Assembly: GCA_947044405.1 (NCBI GenBank)
Contig: CAMRHE010000646.1
Span: 583,001 to 647,000 of the forward strand
Reading direction: 5' to 3'
From: Leptodactylus fallax
Taxonomy: Eukaryota > Chordata > Amphibia > Anura > Leptodactylidae
DNA: 64,000 nt
Each line of letters opens with the position of its first letter. The first letter of the stretch is position 1. Under the pieces are notes generated by a model that was not told the origin of the DNA, ran no database searches, and saw only the letters and a program-made list of their open reading frames with translations. The translations under genes were made by a program, and so were the position numbers. Shown here piece after piece: positions 36,843 through 49,308 of this stretch.

Positions 36843-38467
36843 GCAGTGTTACATTGTATCCCCCCATTCCTGCAGTGTTACATTGTATCCCCCCATTCCT
36901 GCAGTGTTACATTGTATCCCCCCATTCCTGCAGTGTTACATTGTATCCCCCCATTCCTGCAGTGTTACATTGTATCCCCCCACTCCTGCAGTGTTACATT
37001 GTATCCCCCCATTCCTGCAGTGTTACATTGTATCCCTCCCACTCCTGCAGTGTTACATTGTATCCCCCCCACTCCTGCAGTGTTACATTGTATCCCTCCC
37101 ACTCCTGCAGTGTTACATTGTATCCCTCCCACTCCTGCAGTGTTACATTGTATCCCCCCCATTCCTGTAGTGTTACATTGTATCCCCCCACTCCTGCAGT
37201 GTTACATTGTATCCCCCCCATTCCTGCAGTGTTACATTGTATCCCCCCATTCCTGCAGTGTTACATTGTATCCCCCCCACTCCTGCAGTGTTACATTGTA
37301 TCCCTCCCACTCCTGCAGTGTTACATTGTATCCCCCCCATTCCTGCAGTGTTACATTGTATCCCCCCCATTCCTGCAGTGTTACATTGTATCCCCCCCAT
37401 TCCTGCAGTGTTACATTGTATCCCCCCCACTCCTGCAGTGTTACATTGTATCCCCCCCACTCCTGCAGTGTTACATTGTATCCCCACCATTCCTGCAGTG
37501 TTACATTTGTATCCCCCCCCATTCCTGCAGTGTTACATTTTGTATCCCCCCCATTCCTGCAGTGTTACATTGTATCCCCCCATTCCTGCAGTGTTACATT
37601 GTATCCCCCCATTCCTGCAGTGTTACATTGTATCCCCCCACTCCTGCAGTGTTACATTGTATCCCCCCACTCCTGCAGTGTTACATTTTGTATCCCCCCA
37701 TTCCTGCAGTGTTACATTTTGTATCCCCCCATTCCTGCAGTGTTACATTGTATCCCCCCATTCCTGCAGTGTTACATTGTATCCCCCCATTCCTGCAGTG
37801 TTACATTGTATCCCCCCATTCCTGCAGTGTTACATTGTATCCCCCCATTCCTGCAGTGTTACATTGTATCCCCCCCACTCCTGCAGTGTTACATTTGTAT
37901 CCCCCCATTCCTGCAGTGTTACATTTTGTATCCCCCCCATTCCTGCAGTGTTACATTGTATCCCCCCCATTCCTGCAGTGTTACATTGTATCCCCCCATT
38001 CCTGCAGTGTTACATTGTATCCCCCCATTCCTGCAGTGTTACATTGTATCCCCCCATTCCTTCAGTGTTACATTATATCCCCCCCATTCCTTCAGTGTTA
38101 CATTGTATCCCCCCCACTCCTGCAGTGTTACATTGTATCCCCCCCATTCCTTCAGTGTTACATTGTATCCCCCCCATTCCTTCAGTGTTACATTGTATCC
38201 CCCCCACTCTTGCAGTGTTACATTGTATCCCCCCATTCCTGCAGTGTTACATTGTATCCCCCCACTCCTGCAGTGTTACATTGTATCCCCCACTCCTGCA
38301 GTGTTACATTGTATCCCCCCACTCCTGCAGTGTTACATTGTATCCCCCCCACTCCTGCAGTGTTACATTGTATCCCCCCACTCCTGCAGTGTTACATTGT
38401 ATCCCCCCCATTCCTGCAGTGTTACATTGTATCCCCTCATTCCTGCAGTGTTACATTGTATCCCCCC
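36843..38467. repeat. C-rich ~30-bp array, first block
   Basis: About 55 copies of a 28-31-bp unit, ATTCCTGCAGTGTTACATTG plus TATCCCCCC, whose length varies mainly with the C-run (five to eight). Alternative forms are ACTCCTGCAG and ATTCCTTCAG. Its continuation after the LTR element starts at 42540 with the same unit, so it was one array before insertion. All large plus-strand frames (for example 36768-38819) are array artefacts. Confidence 0.97.
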
Positions 38468-38823
38468 TGTGATGATTCTGCTTAAATATGGCTATAACTC
38501 AAAGCTGTATTTTGGTCTCTGGGTAGCGTATCGCTTTACTCATAAGGTGTGCAGCCATAATCATAGGTATATTGCCAATAGTGGCCGGACTGGAACAATA
38601 GGGCTTTGTATCCATCCCAGCAGGGCTCCATTGTATTCCTACACAGCCCTGAGTGATCAAAGAAACATGCATTGTCCAGTCTGCACTGGTAGATCAGATA
38701 TGGCTGATAACATTGTATCCTTTCACTTGGTCTCAGCTCAATACAAAGAATCTGGACTTGAGTGCGTTAGTCAATCAGACTTGCTGTCGCCGGTGACCTC
38801 ATTCTGGGAAGTGGCATAAAGGG

Positions 38824-38830
38824 TATATAA
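38824..38830 (+). promoter_or_regulatory. LTR TATA box
   Basis: TATATAA within the 5' LTR, followed about 360 bases later by AATAAA. The same motif occurs in the 3' LTR near 42020. The related solo LTR at 44566 and the LTR pieces from 43080 have TATGAAA at this place. Confidence 0.6.
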
Positions 38831-39183
38831 GATGAGGTAAGAGGTCAGTGGGGGGAGATTGTGCTGGGACTACAAGAGAACACTATGAAGAGTTTTTACA
38901 GACAGACCACTGTGAAGAGCATGCAGGCTGGATTATTGTATTGATGCCACATGCTAGGAGTTAATGCTGCTGCCTCCACTGGTGATCTCCACATGCCATG
39001 TGTGAGTGTTGGACTATAGAGCCACATCCAGGAGATGTGTGGTAAAGTAACTATTTCACTTTTATGCCCTTTTTATTTAATTGCACTGTATCTTGTAACT
39101 AGTAACTGTTAATGCTTGCATATATCTGCATATCTGTTCTGAACTGTATGTGTTAGATGTTAATACCGACCCATTTAGGGGTT

Positions 39184-39189
39184 AATAAA
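39184..39189 (+). terminator. LTR polyadenylation signal
   Basis: AATAAA in the 5' LTR; the equivalent is at about 42401 in the 3' LTR. It can in principle end OBSCN transcripts prematurely because the element lies in sense orientation within the intron. Confidence 0.6.
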
Positions 39190-39588
39190 TATATAAAATT
39201 TAGAAAGCTTGTCTTGTATTTATCTTGTGGACCCAACACTCACTGGAGGTGAGTGTGGTTTTATATGAAAGAAGACTCAGGTGTGAGCCAAAGCGGTGTT
39301 GGCACACTGAGGATCTTTCACATTGGTGGAAGCGGTGGGATCTTAGGATAAACGGCGTGTGTTGGGGACCTTTATCCCTCAAACGCTGGGGATTGTAGTA
39401 ATCCTATGAGACAAGCTCGGTATTAAAGCAAGCATTAAGATACAGTGAAAGTTTGATACAGTGCTGTTCCCCTCCCTTACTCTTTGTATTCTATCCTATC
39501 TTTTATTTGGCAAATACCAGTGGATGGCTAGTGGACTCAGAAGCAGAGCCCAGAACTGCAGAACCAGGCTTTTGGAGATCCTGAGCAT

Positions 39589-41295
39589 ATGGCTGAAATG
39601 GAGGCAGCCACAGCCATGCAGAGAATCGAGCAGAGTCCTGATTTTGGGGCTAGGCCAGGAAGTGCGGCAAGCAGCCCGGTCCCAAGGATTACTTCACCAG
39701 GAGGGACCAGTAACCCCAGCCTTGCTATGGGAATGGCTTCATACTGGCAAACGGCCCTGCAGCAAGTAGGCACCAGTGACCCTAACACATACCTGTAGGT
39801 GTTGTGCCGCTTTCAGGAAGCTGCAGAACGAGAACGGCAGGCCGCAAAACGGCAGGCTGATCGTGAAGCTGCAGAACGAGTACGGCAGTATCAGCTTGAG
39901 CTCAAAAGACTGGAGCTCTCCCAGCGAGCACAAACCGCCCATGCGCAAACTCCAACAACCCTGCAGAGACCCTCAAGTTGGAAGGAGAAGCCAGGCCGGA
40001 GTTCACCACAGCCATCTGTCGTCAGGTCGGGTGAGACAAACTATGCCCCGGGTGGTCCCTCCCCTGTCCCAAGAACTCTGGGCACCCTAGTGACCTTCCC
40101 CAAACCCCAAGGGGAGGTGCGGCGGGGCCATGCCTGTAACCAGACAGGACATTTCAAGGAGGAGTGCCCCAACCGCCCTGAGAACTTCCCTGTTTCCCAA
40201 GCCACAGCAGGTGGCCCATCTGTGTATCTGGATGGGGGTGCAGGAAAAGGAATGCGGACTGTGGGACTATTCACTGATTTGCCTGCTAAGGTACTGTTGG
40301 AAACTGATTTAGGACCTATGATGTCCCAATATGGGGTGGGGAGCACCCCAATTTACTGTGATAGACTGTCTATGATTAATGCTGATAATGTGTCTGTCAT
40401 ATCTGCAAAGAGGGCCCGTAACCCCCTCTCTGAGATACTTCCCATGGCAGTCAATGTAAATGCTAATGACTTGCCTTCAGCTGAGAGCAGGGAAGATGCA
40501 AATGAGTTTCCTGCAACCCAGCTCAGCAAAAATGTTATTGATGCTTGGTTCACCCCCGTGCTAGGAGCCAATGAGACTTTGTCTGTAGACACACCCACAT
40601 CTGCGGGGGCGTCGCCCTCCCAGCTTGTTAATATGTCTACCACAGATCTCATTGAGGTCCGGTGTGAATTAACAATTGCTAATGAATGTACTGTCAATGT
40701 AATTGCCAATGCTTGTTGTGAAAGTGTACAGGGTAGCTCTTCTGAGTCACTGGAAGCAACTTCTACTATTTCGCCCAGTGCATTCGATAAGCACCCAACT
40801 GCTGACCATGTACCAGGTGGTCAGATAGGCTATGTGGCTCTCATGGCCGATCCAGGTGAGGGACGGACTGCTGGTAGTGCGGTGTTAGCCCGCAGCCAGA
40901 GTGCTACAAGGGTGGAGGGCGTTCTGACCCTTGAACCGTTGCCTACACCACCTGGAGTCGGTGCTGAGACCGCCATGACTAGCCTCACTACCTTGAAGCC
41001 AGAGGAGTCCGGCCGGTATGAGACATACACGTCTCTTCTGTCCAGTTCTATTCCAGGAGTGCCCATGGCCCAAGTGCAGATGGCATGGGGTACTGGAGGT
41101 GTGATCCAAGAAGGGGGTATGTCAACTGTATTACCTGTCAATGAATTGTGGGGGGATGGTTTGGGAAAGCATGATCTCAAGTCATTTGCCCAAGGTATCA
41201 CCATCACCCACCCAAATACAGGAGGGACAGGATGTAGGTTTGGAAGCAAAGGGGGAGGTGCAGAACCCCCTAGAACTCTCCCAACTAGCGGCTAG
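39589..41295 (+). pseudogene. gag-like frame of the LTR element, interrupted by one TAG
   Basis: A frame starting MAEMEAATAMQRIEQ at 39589 runs to an in-frame TAG at 39796-39798, then stays open in the same frame for a further 498 codons to 41295. It contains an Arg/Glu/Gln-rich probable coiled coil (EAAERERQAAKRQADREAAE) and a zinc-knuckle-like segment ACNQTGHFKEECPN near 40138-40180. In the knuckle the first Cys of the C-x2-C-x4-H-x4-C pattern is absent. The rest is Ser/Thr/Pro-rich without a recognised domain. No protease, reverse transcriptase or integrase motif was seen here or in the overlapping frame 41141-41563. Whether the TAG was a programmed readthrough site or a mutation cannot be told. 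Confidence 0.75.
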
Positions 41296-41663
41296 TGTGG
41301 GGAAGACCCTGAGAGAGCAGGCCAAGGGTAGCCAAATGTACGTGGCTCAGGCCCTGAGCCTTAGAAGTGTCCCTAGTCAGACTAGAGAGCCAGAAGGGTC
41401 CGGCAGCTATGTAACATGCACCTCTCTTTTGTCTCACTCCAGCCAAGAGTTCAGAGATGCTGTCCAAGCTGACCCTAGTCTGGACATATTGAAGGCGTGT
41501 GCCGCTCAACCACCCTCGGAGTCTGACAAGGCCCGAGTCTGCTGGGACCCCGGGGGGAGGTGAGGAAGCCTTGGGGCCAGAGCCTGAGAAGCTGGAGGCG
41601 GAGATGCTTTCAGAAGAGGGGCACAGGCCCCTACTTCCTGCAAGCCCCATCTAAAGGGGGAGG

Positions 41664-42539
41664 TGTGATGATTCTGCTTAAATATGGCTATAACTCAAAG
41701 CTGTATTTTGGTCTCTGGGTAGCGTATCTCTTTACTCATAAGGTGCGCAGCCATAATCATAGATATATTGCCAATAGTGGCCGGACTGGAACAATAGGGC
41801 TTTGTATCCATCCCAGCAGGGCTCCATTGTATTCCTACACAGCCCTGAGTGATCAAAGAAACATGCATTGATCAGTCTGCATTGGTAGATCAGATATGGC
41901 TGATAACATTGTATCCTTTCACTTGGTCTCAGCTCAATACAAAGAATCTGGACTTGAGTGCGTTAGTCAATCAGACTTGCTGTCGCCGGTGACCTCATTC
42001 TGGGAGGTGGCATAAAGGGTATATAAGATGAGGTAAGAGGTCAGTGGGGGGAGATTGTGCTGGGACTACCAGAGAACACTATGAAGAGTTTTTACAGACA
42101 GACTACAGGATATTACAGACAGACCACTGTGAAGAGCATGCAGGCTGGATTATTGTATTGATGCCACATGCTAGGAGTTAATGTCGCTGCCTCCACTGAT
42201 TATCCCCACATGCCATGTGTGAGTGTTGGACTATAGAGCCACATCAAGGAGATGCGTGGTAAAGTAATTATTTCACTTTTATTCCCTTTTTATTTAATTG
42301 CACTGTATCTTGTAACTAGTAAGTGTAAATGCTTGTATATATCTACATATCTGTTCTGAACTGTATGTGCTAGATGTTAATACCGACCCATTTAGGGGTT
42401 AATAAATATATAAAATTTAGAAAGCTTGTCTTGTATTTATCTTGTGGACCCAACACTCACTGGCGGTGAGTGTGGTTTTATATGAAAGAAGACTCAGGTG
42501 TGAGCCAAAGCGGTGTTGGCGCACTGAGGATCTTTCACA
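41664..42539 (+). repeat. 3' LTR
   Basis: An 876-bp LTR, a close direct repeat of 38468-39322. It is preceded by the polypurine tract and followed by the resumed 30-bp array. The main difference from the 5' copy is a duplicated GACTACAGGATATTACAGAC segment near 42101-42120. Confidence 0.9.
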
Positions 42540-43079
42540 CCCCCATTCCTGCAGTGTTACATTGTATCCCCCCCATTCCTGCAGTGTTACATTATATCCC
42601 CCCCACTCCTGCAGTGTTACATTGTATCCCCCCATTCCTGCAGTGTTACATTGTGTCCCCCCCATTCCTGCAGTGTTACGTTGTATCCCCCCATTCCTGC
42701 AGTGTTACATTATATCCCCCCACTCCTGCAGTGTTACATTGTATCCCCCCATTCCTGCAGTGTTACATTGTATCCCCCCCATTCCTGCAGTGTTACATTG
42801 TATCCCCCATTCCTGCAGTGTTACATTGTATCCCCCCATTCCTGCAGTGTTACATTGTATCCACCCCACTCCTGCAGTGTTACATTGTATCCCCCCACTC
42901 CTGCAGTGTTACGTTGTATCCCCCCCACTCCTGCAGTGTTACATTGTATCCCCCCCACTCCTGCAGTGTTACATTGTATCCCCCCCACTCCTGCAGTGTT
43001 ACATTGTATCCCCCCCACTCCTGCAGTGTTACATTGTATCCCCCCCCCCCCACTCCTGCAGTGTTACATTGTATCCCCC
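42540..43079. repeat. C-rich ~30-bp array, second block
   Basis: About 18 further copies of the same unit as at 36843-38467, split from it by the LTR element. It contains a C-run of 12 near 43040. Confidence 0.96.
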
Positions 43080-43640
43080 TGTGATGATTCTGCCTAAATA
43101 TGGCCATAACTCAGCTGTATTTTGGTCTCTGGGTATAGTGTCTCCCTTCTTTGCTTGCACTCGTTCATAAGGGGCACAGCCTACTCATAGGTATATTGGT
43201 AGTAGTGGCCAGGCTGGAACAATAGGGCTCCATTGAATTCATACACAGTCCTGGCTGATCAAACAAACATGCATTGTCCAGCTGCACTGGTTGACCAGAT
43301 ATGGATGATAACATTGTATCAGGTCATTTGGTCTCATCTACATACAAAAGATCTGGACTTGAGGGGATTATTCTATGAGACCAGCTGCCGCCGGTGACCT
43401 CATTCTGGGAGGTGGCATAAAGGGTATGAAAGATGAGGTAAGAGTCAGTGGGAGGAGGATGCTAAGGAGTTGATGCTATGGAGATAATGCTAAGGAGATT
43501 GGGCTGAGACCATTACAGACTAGAGAGTTGTTACAGACAGACCATGAGGAGATTTTTGTAATGAGACTATTGGACTAATGCTGAGAGACCACTGTAAAGA
43601 GCATGCAGGCTGGATTACTATATTGTGATGCCACATGCTA
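43080..43640 (+). mobile_element. partial LTR (5' part, related subfamily)
   Basis: It starts TGTGATGATTCTGCC and follows the LTR consensus for about 560 bp, then breaks near GCCACATGCTA (about 43640). The poly(A) signal region and U5 are missing in this orientation. The TATA position reads TATGAAA. It is an almost exact inverse of part of the next piece. Confidence 0.88.
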
Positions 43641-44529
43641 TATATAAAAACCACACTCACCGCCAGTGAGTTCCGTGGGTTCACCAGATAAATACAAGAC
43701 AAGCCTTCTAAATTTTATATATTTATTAACCCCTAAATGGGTCGGTATTAAAATCTAACATATACAGATCAGAACAGATATGCAGATATATGCAAGCATT
43801 AACAGTTACTAGTTACAAGATACAGTACAAATAAAATAAAAGGGATAAAGGTGAAATGATTACTTTACCACACATGTCCTTGATGTGGTTCTGATAGTCC
43901 AACACTCACACATGCTCTGGCATGTGTGAGTCACCAGTGGAGGCTTCTTGGCATGCGGCATTAACTCCTAGCATGTGGCATCACAATATAGTAATCCAGC
44001 CTGCATGCTCTTTACAGTGGTCTCTCAGCATTAGTCCAATAGTCTCATTACAAAAATCTCCTCATGGTCTGTCTGTAACAACTCTCTAGTCTGTAATGGT
44101 CTCAGCCCAATCTCCTTAGCATTATCTCCATAGCATCAACTCCTTAGCATCCTCCTCCCACTGACTCTTACCACATCTTTCATACCCTTTATGCCACCTC
44201 CCAGAATGAGGTCACCGGCGGCAGCTGGTCTCATAGAATAATCCCCTCAAGTCCAGATCTTTTGTATGTAGATGAGACCAAATGACCTGATACAATGTTA
44301 TCATCCATATCTGGTCAACCAGTGCAGCTGGACAATGCATGTTTGTTTGATCAGCCAGGACTGTGTATGAATTCAATGGAGCCCTATTGTTCCAGCCCGG
44401 CCACTACTACCAATATACCTATGAGTAGGCTGTGCCCCTTATGAACGAGTGCAAGCAAAGAAGGGAGACACTATACCCAGAGACCAAAATACAGCTGAGT
44501 TATGGCCATATTTAGGCAGAATCATCACA
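43641..44529 (-). mobile_element. inverted partial LTR forming a palindrome with the preceding piece
   Basis: A minus-strand LTR of the same subfamily. It reads inward from AAAACCACACTCACCGCC (the LTR 3' region) to ATCATCACA at 44529 (inverse of the TGTGATGAT start). About 90 bases of the LTR 3' end are missing at the junction. Its distal part, about 43970-44529, is a near-perfect inverse of 43080-43640, giving arms of about 560 bp around a loop of about 330 bp. Confidence 0.88.
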
Positions 44530-44565
44530 CACCCCCACTCCTGCAGTGTTACATTGTATCCCCCC

Positions 44566-45462
44566 TGTGATGATTCTGCTTGAATATGGCTATGATTCAG
44601 AGCGGTATCTTGGTCTCTGGGTAGCGTATTTCTCTCTAGTTCCATTTATTCATACTGTGCGCAGCTATAAGCCTAGGTGCATATTGGCAGTAGTGGCCAG
44701 GCTGGAACAATAGGGCTTTGTATCAATCACAGCAGGGCTCCATTGTATTCTACACAGCCCTGAGTGATCAAACAAAAACATGCATTGTGCAGGGAGATAA
44801 GATATGCCTGATAATATTGTATCATGTCATTTGGTCTCATCTACATACAAAGGGTCTGGACTTGAGTGGATTATTCTATGAGACCTGCTGCCGCCGGTGA
44901 CCTCATTCTGGGAGGTGGCATAAAGGGTATGAAAGATGAGGTAAGAGTCAGTGGGAGGAGATAATGCTACAGAGTTGTTACAGACAGACCATGAGGAGAT
45001 TTTTGTGATTGACTATTGGACTAATGCTGAGAGACTGTGAAGAGCATGCAGGCGGGATTATTGTACTGTGATGCCACATGCTAGGAGTTAATGCCGCATG
45101 CCAAGAAGCCTCCACTGGTGACTCACACATACCAGGCATGTGTGAGTGTTGGACTATAGAACCACAGCAAGGACATGTGTGGTAAAGTAATTATTTCACC
45201 TTTTATCCATTTTATTTTATTTGTACTGTATCTTGTAACTAGTAACTGTTAATGCTTGCATATATCTGCATATCTGTTCTGAACTGTATATGTTAGATTT
45301 TAATACCGACCCATTTAGGGGTTAATAAATATATAAAATTTAGAAGGCTTGTCTTGTATTTATCTTGTGAACCCGACACTCACTGGCGGTGAGTTTGGTT
45401 TTTATATGAAAGAGGACTCAGGTGGGGCCACAGCGGTGTTGGCGCACGGAGGATCTTTCACA
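44566..45462 (+). mobile_element. solo LTR
   Basis: A complete 897-bp LTR from TGTGATGATTCTGC to CTTTCACA. It is flanked on both sides by units of the 30-bp array, with no internal region. It has TATGAAA in place of the TATA box and AATAAA near 45326. It is the product expected from recombination between two LTRs of one element. Confidence 0.9.
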
Positions 45463-46187
45463 CCCACCCCCCCACTCCTGCAGTGTTACATTGTATCCCC
45501 CCCACTCCTGCAGTGTTACATTGTATCCCCCCCACTCCTGCAGTGTTACATTGTATCCCCCCCCACTCCTGCAGTGTTACATTGTATCCCCCCCACTCCT
45601 GCAGTGTTACATTGTATCCCCCCCCACTCCTGCAGTGTTACATTGTATCCCCCCCCACTCCTGCAGTGTTACATTGTATCCCCCATTCCTGCAGTGTTAC
45701 ATTGTATCCCCCATTCCTGCAGTGTTACATTGTATCCCCCATTCCTGCAGTGTTACATTGTATCCCCCCCCCCACTCCTGCAGTGTTACATTGTATCCCC
45801 CCCATTCCTGCAGTGTTATGTTGTATCCCCCCATTCCTGCAGTGTTACGTTGTATCCCCCCCATTCCTGCAGTGTTACGTTGTATCCCCCCCATTCCTGC
45901 AGTGTTACATTGTATCCCCCCCCACTCCTGCAGTGTTACATTGTATCCCCCCCATTCCTGCAGTGTTACGTTGTATCCCCCCCACTCCTGCAGTGTTACA
46001 TTGTATCCCCCCCACTCCTGCAGTGTTACATTGTATCCCCCCCATTCCTGCAGTGTTACATTGTATCCCCCCATTCCTGCAGTGTTACATTGTATCCCCC
46101 CACTCCTGCAGTGTTACATTGTATCCCCCCCCACTCCTGCAGTGTTACATTGTATCCCCCCCATTCCTGCAGTGTTACATTGTATCT
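45463..46187. repeat. C-rich ~30-bp array, third block
   Basis: About 24 more copies of the TTCCTGCAGTGTTACATTGT unit with longer C-runs (six to nine). A single copy (44530-44565) lies between the inverted LTR and the solo LTR. Confidence 0.96.
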
Positions 46188-46442
46188 TTGTATCACAAGG
46201 CATTATGGGAAAGGAGCTGGGGAGCTCATACGCCCTCTGTTGGATGTAACAGATCCTCAATTTGCTTTTGACTCACCGAGTCTTGAGACAGCATTTTATC
46301 TTCATTGTATCTTTGTGACAGTCTTGCAGTCAGGATTCCGGGGGAGTCTCCTCTCCAGCTCCTGCGGGGGGCGCTGATGATGGGGGAGGGGCAGTGACAT
46401 TTCTATTGTCTGACAGGTGACAGGAGTTTTTCTTCTTTCTAG
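46188..46442. other. intron 3' end before kinase exon
   Basis: Unique sequence. It ends in TTTTTCTTCTTTCTAG (46427-46442), a strong pyrimidine tract and acceptor for the next exon. Confidence 0.65.
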
Positions 46443-46524
46443 ATGAGAGAGAACAAGAGACAAAGCGGCAGCTCCGGAGGCGGAAACTGAAGTCTTTCTT
46501 CGAGGTTAAGGAAGAGATTGGGAG
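46443..46524 (+). CDS. OBSCN: obscurin exon entering first kinase domain
   Basis: An 82-bp exon with acceptor TTTCTAG (ends 46442) and donor GTAGGA (46525). It joins in phase 1 to the Ig exon and reads DEREQEQETKRQLRRRKLK, SFFEVKEEIGR. It is a highly charged linker followed by the first beta strand of the kinase fold; EVKEEIGRG begins the glycine-rich loop. The linker-to-kinase transition with RRKL.SF.EVKEEIGRG is the pattern I recall for mammalian obscurin. Confidence 0.93.
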
Positions 46525-46735
46525 GTAGGAGGAGTATTACATGTTACATGTGACATATGACATATTACATGGCTGTCACCTGTTACTCAGGATCTGCTTC
46601 AGTTATATCAACAGTTTATATTACTGCAAGCTGATGCTAGGGGACTACTCTCCTCATCATTCCACCTACTATCAGCACTCCCAGCAATCTCTCAATTAAT
46701 GCAATGCTGAGTACATAGTCCTTTCTCTATGACCC
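46525..46735. other. intron start, unique sequence
   Basis: Short unique stretch with ACATGTTACATGTGACATAT-type loose repeats just after the donor. Confidence 0.5.
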
Positions 46736-47640
46736 TCCCCACCACACTCCTGGTGCTCTTCCTCGCTGTCCCTCCCCACCACACTCCTGGTGCTCTTCCT
46801 CACTGACCCTCCCCACCACACTCCTGGTGCTCTTCCTCACTGACCCTCCCCACCACACTCCTGGTGCTCTTCCTCACTGACCCTCCCCACCACACTCCTG
46901 GTGCTCTTCCTCACTGACCCTCCCCACCACACTCCTGGTGCTCTTCCTCGCTGTCCCTCCCCACCACACTCCTGGTGCTCTTCCTCGCTGTCCCTCCCCA
47001 CCACACTCCTGGTGCTCTTCCTCACTGACCCTCCCCACCACACTCCTGGTGCTCTTCCTCACTAACCCTCCCCACCACACTCCTGGTGCTCTTCCTCACT
47101 AACCCTCCCCACCACACTCCTGGTGCTCTTCCTCACACCTCCCCACCACACCCCCTCCCCTGACCCTCCCCACCACACTCCTGGTGCCCTTCCTCACTGA
47201 CCCTCCACACCACACTCCTGGTGCTCTTCCTCAGTGACCCTCCACACCACACTCCTGGTGCCCTTCCTCACTGACCCTCCACACCACACCCTTGGTGCTC
47301 TTCCTCACTGACTCTCTCCACCGCTCCTGGTGCTCTTCCTCACTTACCCTCCACACCACACTCCTGGTGCTCTTCCTCTCTGACCCTCTCCACCTCACTC
47401 CTGGTGCTCTTCCTCTCTGACCCTCTCCACCTCACTCCTGGAGCTCTTCCTCACTGACCCTCCCCACCACACTTGTGCTCTTTCACAATGACCCTCTCTA
47501 CCTCACTCCTGGAGCTCTTAATCAATGACCCTCCTCACCTTATTCCTTGAGCTCTTGCTCACTGACCCTTTTAACCTCACCCCTGAAGTTCTTGCTCACT
47601 AATCCTATCCACCTCACTCCTGAAGCTCTTACACACATCC
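46736..47640. repeat. 37-bp pyrimidine-rich array next to splice acceptor
   Basis: About 24 copies of a 37-bp unit containing CACTCCTGGTGCTCTTCCTC and ACTGACCCTCCCCACCA on the sense strand, increasingly diverged toward the 3' side. It runs almost into the acceptor of the kinase exon at 47665. Each unit has a branch-point-like CTGAC followed by pyrimidines. Confidence 0.95.
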
Positions 47641-47664
47641 TCTCCACCTCTTTCTTGTCTTCAG

Positions 47665-47865
47665 GGGATCCTTTGGCTTTGTAAAGCGAGTCGTACACAA
47701 AGGAAACGGAGCCACATGTGCGGCCAAATTCATTCCGCTGAGGAGCAAGACCCGGCAGCAGGCGTACCGAGAGCGGGATATCTTATCAGAGGTGTCACAT
47801 GACAGGATCACCCTGCTACTGGATGCCTTTGAAACCAAAAAGACATTAATTCTCATTATGGAGAT
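47665..47865 (+). CDS. OBSCN: obscurin first kinase domain, N-lobe exon
   Basis: A 201-bp exon with acceptor TTTCTTGTCTTCAG (ends 47664) and donor GTATCC (47866). With the previous exon it completes the glycine-rich loop IGRGSFGFVKRV. The ATP-anchoring Lys is in CAAKFIP, and the helix-C Glu is probably in QAYRERDIL. It continues HDRITLLLDAFETKKTLIL. The segments FGFVKRV, AAKFIPLRS and QAYRERDIL match the first of the two obscurin kinases and differ from the SPEG kinases. The N-lobe residues needed for ATP binding are all present. The catalytic loop lies downstream of the window. Confidence 0.96.
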
Positions 47866-49306
<1,441 letters not shown>

Positions 49307-49308
49307 TA

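Larger units (their letters stand above)
38468..39322 (+). repeat. 5' LTR
   Basis: An 855-bp LTR starting TGTGATGATTC and ending TTTCACA. It contains a TATA box (TATATAA, 38824-38830) and a poly(A) signal AATAAA (39184-39189), the expected order for U3-R-U5. Confidence 0.9.
38468..42539 (+). mobile_element. non-autonomous LTR retrotransposon with two LTRs
   Basis: A 4.07-kb element with direct LTRs at 38468-39322 and 41664-42539. Both LTRs begin TGTGATGATTCTGC and end CTTTCACA. It is flanked by CCCCC on each side (38463-38467 and 42540-42544), consistent with a 5-bp target duplication, although the C-run target makes this ambiguous. A priming-site candidate TTGGTGGAAGCGGTGGGA follows the 5' LTR and the polypurine tract AAAGGGGGAGG (41653-41663) precedes the 3' LTR. 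The internal part (39323-41663) holds a gag-like frame but no reverse transcriptase, RNase H or integrase. A Ty3/gypsy affiliation is likely but unproven. The LTRs are very similar apart from a duplication of about 21 bp in the 3' copy, so insertion is fairly recent. Confidence 0.9.

Noticed and set aside
36768..38819. 683-codon plus-strand frame
   Set aside because: It is repeat translation of the C-rich array plus part of the 5' LTR.
43080..45462. A second full-length LTR element between 43080 and 45462
   Set aside because: The LTRs are in opposite orientation or complete but separated by array DNA; no internal region, priming site or polypurine tract is present.
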